In this document: in pieces, positions 31,621-33,313 of the stretch
How positions within the stretch are numbered: the first letter of the stretch is position 1
Layout: the number at the start of each line of letters is the position of its first letter
The notes under the pieces: generated by a model
Databases searched by the model: none
The model's input: only the letters and a program-made list of their open reading frames with translations
Told to the model about the DNA's origin: nothing
Translations under genes and position numbers: made by a program
Source: Bacteroidales bacterium
GTDB lineage: Bacteria > Bacteroidota > Bacteroidia > Bacteroidales > UBA12170
Assembly: GCA_029938465.1 (NCBI GenBank)
Contig: JAOZUW010000016.1
Span: 1 to 33,313 of the forward strand
Direction of reading: 5' to 3'
Length of the DNA: 33,313 nt

Positions 31621-33099
31621 ATGAAATACACAATTATAACAATCTTACTCTTTCTGTTTGGCTTTTCATTATCTGCTCAAGATCCTTCTTTAATAAAAGG
31701 AGTATTGCTGGATGCTGATCAAAAAACACCGCTGCTTTATGCTAATATTGTGGTTCTGCATAAGAGCCAAGGAACTATAAGTAATGAGAAAGGAATGTTT
31801 TCATTGGATATATCTAAGCTAAATGAAAAAGACACCATTAGTTTTCAGTATATTGGATACAAAACCCAACTTATTGTTTTAAGCGAATTAGATAGTGGAT
31901 CTACTATTTATTTAAAAGAAGATTTGATTAATTTAAGTGAAGCTTTTGTTTTTGCGAATCCTCCTGATCCTAAGTTTATTGTGAAAAAGGTATTGGAGAA
32001 CAAAGACAAAAACTATAAAAAGCGAACGGCCAAAGCTCAAACTTTTATTCGCTGGAGAAACACATCAGATATTGAAAAAGCCACTATTGATTTAAAAAAG
32101 AATTCCATAAAAGAGCTAGATGAAGCATCATTAAAACGAGCTGCTGAAAAAATACCAAAGCACAATACTTCCTATGTCGACTTTTTAGGCGATATTTTTG
32201 TCTCCAATAAGGATGAAGATACACTTAAAATCAATCCCATTAGAATTGTTTCTTTAAAAGGAGAAGAAATAGCAGAATTGGAACAAATGGGAGAGGTGTT
32301 TGAGAATCTTTTTACGCAAGAGGATGAAAAAGAATATTGGAAAGTAAAGAGTGGTATCTTAAGCCAAAAATTGGATATTGATGAACCCGAAAATGATTCT
32401 ATTGATCAAGAAGAGAGAAAAGAAAATACTATTAGGACAAAGCGTTATAGTACAAATATTAAATATCGCTTATCTTATAGTTCATTGAGCAATAAAGATT
32501 ATTGGGATTTTTTACATAAAACAGGAAAATATAACTACGAATTAGCCGGTGGAACAAAAGTGAATGGAGAGGATGTTTTTATTATAGATTTTATGCCTAA
32601 GAGCAGCGGTTTATATGAGGGCAGGCTTTATATTTCTATGAGCACATATGCCTTAATAAGAGCAGATTATAACTATGCTGAGGGTAAGGTAGGTAGAGAT
32701 TTCAATCTTTTAGGAGTGGCTTTTAAAGAGAATTATTTTAGTGGTTCTATATACTTTGAGAAAGAAGAAGATCATTATGTATTAAAATATTTTTCCTACA
32801 AATCAGGTAATTATTTTAGTGTAGAGAGAAAAATATCTTTAATCAAGAAAAGGAAACGTTTGCTTTTTGATAAAAAACTCAAAGAGATTAAAGTAGGGCT
32901 TAATTTTCAAGTAACTAATGGAGAATCTATAGAGGTATTGCTTTTAAATAATAAAAAAATCAGTCATCAACAGTTTATGGATTTTGATCAGCCAAAAGAT
33001 ATGGAAATTATTTATGTAGATCATTTTGATGAAAATTTATGGAAAGGATTTCCAATAATAGAACCTACTAAACGAATGCGAGAGTATACAAAACCGTAG
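31621..33099 (+). CDS. CarboxypepD_reg-like outer-membrane or periplasmic protein
   Basis: 492 residues. A signal peptide (about 1-19, LSAQ) is followed by a carboxypeptidase-regulatory-like beta-sandwich (about 22-105: IKGVLLDADQKTPLLYANIV, GTISNEKGMFSLDIS, ISFQYIGYKT), the plug-side domain seen in TonB-dependent receptors and DUF5686 proteins. The remainder is mixed: a helical Lys/Glu-rich section (~120-270), then beta-strand-rich stretches (KYRLSYSSL, GRLYISMSTYALIRADYNY). No TonB box or full barrel is evident at this length, so it is shorter than a SusC-type receptor. Function unknown; it lies 73 bases after the GH38 gene with its own -7 element. Confidence 0.8.
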   Translation: MKYTIITILLFLFGFSLSAQDPSLIKGVLLDADQKTPLLYANIVVLHKSQGTISNEKGMFSLDISKLNEKDTISFQYIGYKTQLIVLSELDSGSTIYLKEDLINLSEAFVFANPPDPKFIVKKVLENKDKNYKKRTAKAQTFIRWRNTSDIEKATIDLKKNSIKELDEASLKRAAEKIPKHNTSYVDFLGDIFVSNKDEDTLKINPIRIVSLKGEEIAELEQMGEVFENLFTQEDEKEYWKVKSGILSQKLDIDEPENDSIDQEERKENTIRTKRYSTNIKYRLSYSSLSNKDYWDFLHKTGKYNYELAGGTKVNGEDVFIIDFMPKSSGLYEGRLYISMSTYALIRADYNYAEGKVGRDFNLLGVAFKENYFSGSIYFEKEEDHYVLKYFSYKSGNYFSVERKISLIKKRKRLLFDKKLKEIKVGLNFQVTNGESIEVLLLNNKKISHQQFMDFDQPKDMEIIYVDHFDENLWKGFPIIEPTKRMREYTKP

Positions 33100-33111
33100 G
33101 ATTAATCACTG

Positions 33112-33132
33112 TGGGTTTACTTACAAAACCCA
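33112..33132 (+). terminator. hairpin after the CarboxypepD_reg gene
   Basis: TGGGTTT and AAACCCA pair around a 7-base loop 12 bases after the stop. There is no T tract, so it is at best a weak terminator. The rest of the window end (to 33313) shows a 10-bp palindrome GCACATGTGC at 33259-33268 and no supportable gene. Confidence 0.4.
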
Positions 33133-33313
33133 GCTGTGGTTCTATCTGGATAGATAGACTGGTTTGTAATCCGATCTCGTGAAAGTAGCAAATCTCCCAT
33201 CATTTTTTGTGTTGTAAAGTGTTTCAACGAATATCTAGTGTTGATTGTCTGGCCTCAAGCACATGTGCGTCAACCTTATTTATTAAACATTCTTATGTAT
33301 TCCTTTATTGTTA

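Noticed and set aside
33133-33313. Possible start of an insertion element at the right edge (palindrome GCACATGTGC, short minus-strand frames).
   Set aside because: No terminal inverted repeat pair or transposase motif is visible within the window.

Overview
The window is a low-GC chromosomal segment of a Bacteroidota bacterium, probably an anaerobic or facultative member of the Bacteroidales/Marinilabiliales side. The evidence is the phylum's -7 element (TAnnTTTG) at many gene starts, a type IX secretion (T9SS) C-terminal sorting domain, a CarboxypepD_reg outer-membrane protein, DUF5606, and oxygen-sensitive enzymes (pyruvate:ferredoxin oxidoreductase and [4Fe-4S] L-serine dehydratase). All identifications come from reading the sequence; no database search was run.

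Layout. 1-6.4 kb is translation housekeeping: prs-rplY, pth, a minus-strand LysM lipoprotein-thpR pair, rplU-rpmA, serS and truA. 6.4-8.7 kb (minus) holds a DUF805 membrane protein, an Omp85-like barrel and a MazG-type pyrophosphohydrolase. After a 476-base non-coding stretch with a promoter and an operator-like palindrome comes a 632-residue fusion (9130-11028): a one-cluster ferredoxin, DUF1858, DUF2249-like domains and an NMT1-like solute-binding domain, with no signal peptide. tRNA-Val(UAC) and cvfB follow on the minus strand. 12.3-17.7 kb is a compact five-gene minus-strand envelope/polysaccharide operon: phosphoglycosyl transferase, VanZ, FemAB-like, Wzi-like barrel and comB. It is driven from a recognisable promoter at 17723-17752 that is divergent to the DUF5606-pyrD-cyclophilin operon. 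sdaA (minus) closes the core part at 21.4 kb.

21.4-28.1 kb is the plastic part. A 75-bp direct repeat (74/75 identical) brackets an AAA/DUF4143 ATPase gene, its upstream 32-bp tandem repeats, and an orphan T9SS C-terminal fragment. nifJ (PFOR) follows with a strong terminator. Then come a REP-like palindrome pair and a toxin-antitoxin remnant whose toxin is interrupted by an in-frame TGA. 28.1-33.1 kb encodes a secreted GH38 alpha-mannosidase-like enzyme and a CarboxypepD_reg outer-membrane protein. The last ~210 bases hold no gene I can support.

Best candidates for something new: the cytosolic ferredoxin/DUF1858/DUF2249/solute-binding fusion with its palindromic promoter; the phosphoglycosyl transferase that seems to lack the usual re-entrant membrane helix and carries a methyltransferase-like domain instead; and the repeat-bounded AAA-ATPase cassette.
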